Shown: one piece after another, positions 63,129 through 64,000 of the stretch
Layout of the letters: every line of letters starts with the position of its first letter
Position numbering within the stretch: the first letter of the stretch is position 1
Assembly: GCF_005938625.1 (NCBI RefSeq)
Contig: NZ_VCNJ01000022.1
Location: 1-64,000 of the forward strand
Source of the DNA: Pseudomonas fluorescens
GTDB lineage: Bacteria; Pseudomonadota; Gammaproteobacteria; Pseudomonadales; Pseudomonadaceae
Direction: 5' to 3'
DNA length: 64,000 nucleotides
Notes under the pieces: generated by a model
What the model was told of the DNA's origin: nothing
The model's database searches: none
The model's input: the letters and a program-made list of their open reading frames with translations, nothing else
Program-made: the position numbers and the translations under genes

Positions 63129-64000
63129 ATGCACATATTGCTGACCGGCGGTACTGGTTTGATCGGACGTCAGCTCTGCCAACACTGGTCAGGGCAGGGC
63201 CATCGCCTCACGGTGTGGAGTCGCAAACCGGAGAAGGTCGCGAAGATCTGCGGCGCGCAGGTGCGTGGCATTGCGCGTCTGGAAGACCTCGGCGAGGAGC
63301 CTGTGGACGCGATCATCAATCTGGCTGGCGCACCAATTGCCGATCGGCCATGGACGCACCGACGCAAAGCGTTGCTGTGGAGCAGCCGCATCACGCTGAC
63401 GGAAACCCTGTTGGCGTGGCTTGAAACCCGCACGCAGAGACCGGCATTGCTGATTTCCGGTTCGGCGATCGGCTGGTACGGCGATGGCGGTGAGCGCGAA
63501 CTGACCGAAGATTCGCCGCCGGTGATCGACGATTTCGCCAGTCAGTTGTGTATTGCCTGGGAGGAAACCGCACAGCGTGCCGAGGCACAAGGCATCCGCG
63601 TGGTAATGGTGCGAACGGGCCTGGTGCTGTCGGCCGAGGGCGGCTTTTTGTCGCGCTTGCTGTTGCCGTTCAAGCTTGGGCTGGGCGGGCCTTTGGGCAA
63701 TGGTCGGCAGTGGATGCCGTGGATTCATATCAACGATCAAATCGCCCTGATTGATTTTCTTCTGCACCGCGATCAGGCCAGTGGTCCTTATAATGCGTGC
63801 GCGCCGCAACCTGTGCGCAATCGCGAATTTGCCAAGACGCTGGGCAGCGTTTTACACCGCCCGGCGTTCATGCCGATGCCGACCCTGGCGCTGAAGGTCG
63901 GCCTCGGCGAGATGTCTTTGTTGTTGCTCGGCGGCCAGAAGGCTATGCCGGCACGCTTGCTGGAAGCGGGTTTTATTTTCCAGTTCACGGAATTACGCGC
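63129..64000 (+). CDS. TIGR01777 family epimerase (YfcH-like), partial at window end
   Basis: The first 290 codons of an NAD(P)-binding epimerase/dehydratase of the TIGR01777 family: HILLTGGTGLIGRQLCQHW at the start, INLAGAPIADRPWTHRRKAL near residue 64, SGSAIGWYGDGGERELTEDS near 110, WMPWIHINDQIALIDFLL near 198. It is open through the last base of the window (normal length about 300 residues), so only a few residues are missing. GAGGAAG lies 7 nt before the ATG. Divergent from the flavoprotein gene across 197 bp, so it may share the light-responsive control. Confidence 0.92.
   Translation, partial: MHILLTGGTGLIGRQLCQHWSGQGHRLTVWSRKPEKVAKICGAQVRGIARLEDLGEEPVDAIINLAGAPIADRPWTHRRKALLWSSRITLTETLLAWLETRTQRPALLISGSAIGWYGDGGERELTEDSPPVIDDFASQLCIAWEETAQRAEAQGIRVVMVRTGLVLSAEGGFLSRLLLPFKLGLGGPLGNGRQWMPWIHINDQIALIDFLLHRDQASGPYNACAPQPVRNREFAKTLGSVLHRPAFMPMPTLALKVGLGEMSLLLLGGQKAMPARLLEAGFIFQFTELR

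Overview
This 64-kb window is chromosomal DNA from a member of the Pseudomonas fluorescens group. The evidence is dense GC-rich coding, P. fluorescens-type palindromic repeats (REP/REPIN families with cores such as GAGTGAGCCTGCTCGCGAT), and the characteristic Pseudomonas order ychF-pth-rplY-prs-tRNA(Gln)-ispE-lolB-TPR protein-(divergent)-hemA-prfA-prmC-moeB-murI. No phage, insertion sequence, integrase or CRISPR array is visible.

Layout. 0.1-3.7 kb: a LetAB/PqiAB-like lipid transport operon with a split PqiA and a six-MCE-domain partner. 3.9-8.7 kb (minus): the condensin genes mksF-mksE-mksB. 8.9-10.1 kb: holD (long psi subunit) and rimI. 10.2-16.9 kb: an acidic protein, carbonic anhydrase, a SET-domain protein, an unknown secreted protein beside an AcpA-type phosphatase, and a J-domain membrane protein paired with the Hsp70 HscC (to 18.6 kb). 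18.8-28.9 kb: transporters (AtoE, MFS, LysE), a soluble PAS-PAS chemoreceptor, a flavin reductase, a DUF6124 gene with a highly structured leader, gamma-glutamyltransferase and a DUF2817 peptidase-like protein. 29.2-36.4 kb: an XRE regulator with an odd start, tRNA-Met, an amidase, a polyamine-type ABC transporter (potA-B-C-D order) and a divergent LysR regulator. 36.4-40.1 kb: a second chemoreceptor and a fosmidomycin-resistance-type exporter. 40.2-52.7 kb: housekeeping translation, nucleotide, isoprenoid, lipoprotein and tetrapyrrole genes, ending with the lipid A deacylase pagL.

52.8-64 kb holds the most coherent accessory system: a long minus-strand run of overlapping genes (DUF523/DUF1722, LitR-like MerR regulator, DNA photolyase, NTF2-like protein, SDR, flavoprotein, DUF1365, Cfa-like methyltransferase, DUF2878). 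Next to it are a second minus-strand pair (flavoprotein plus Trp-rich TIGR02450 protein) and a divergent TIGR01777 epimerase running off the end. The regulator lacks the cobalamin-binding motif. Both minus-strand promoter regions carry the same operator-like arrangement, TGTA(C/T)A half-sites 18 bp apart. I read this as a light/photo-oxidative stress regulon that repairs UV lesions and remodels membrane fatty acids.

The other strong non-coding signal is the 25.3-25.6 kb leader, with nested long-range helices and an AUG in a hairpin loop, upstream of the DUF6124 gene.
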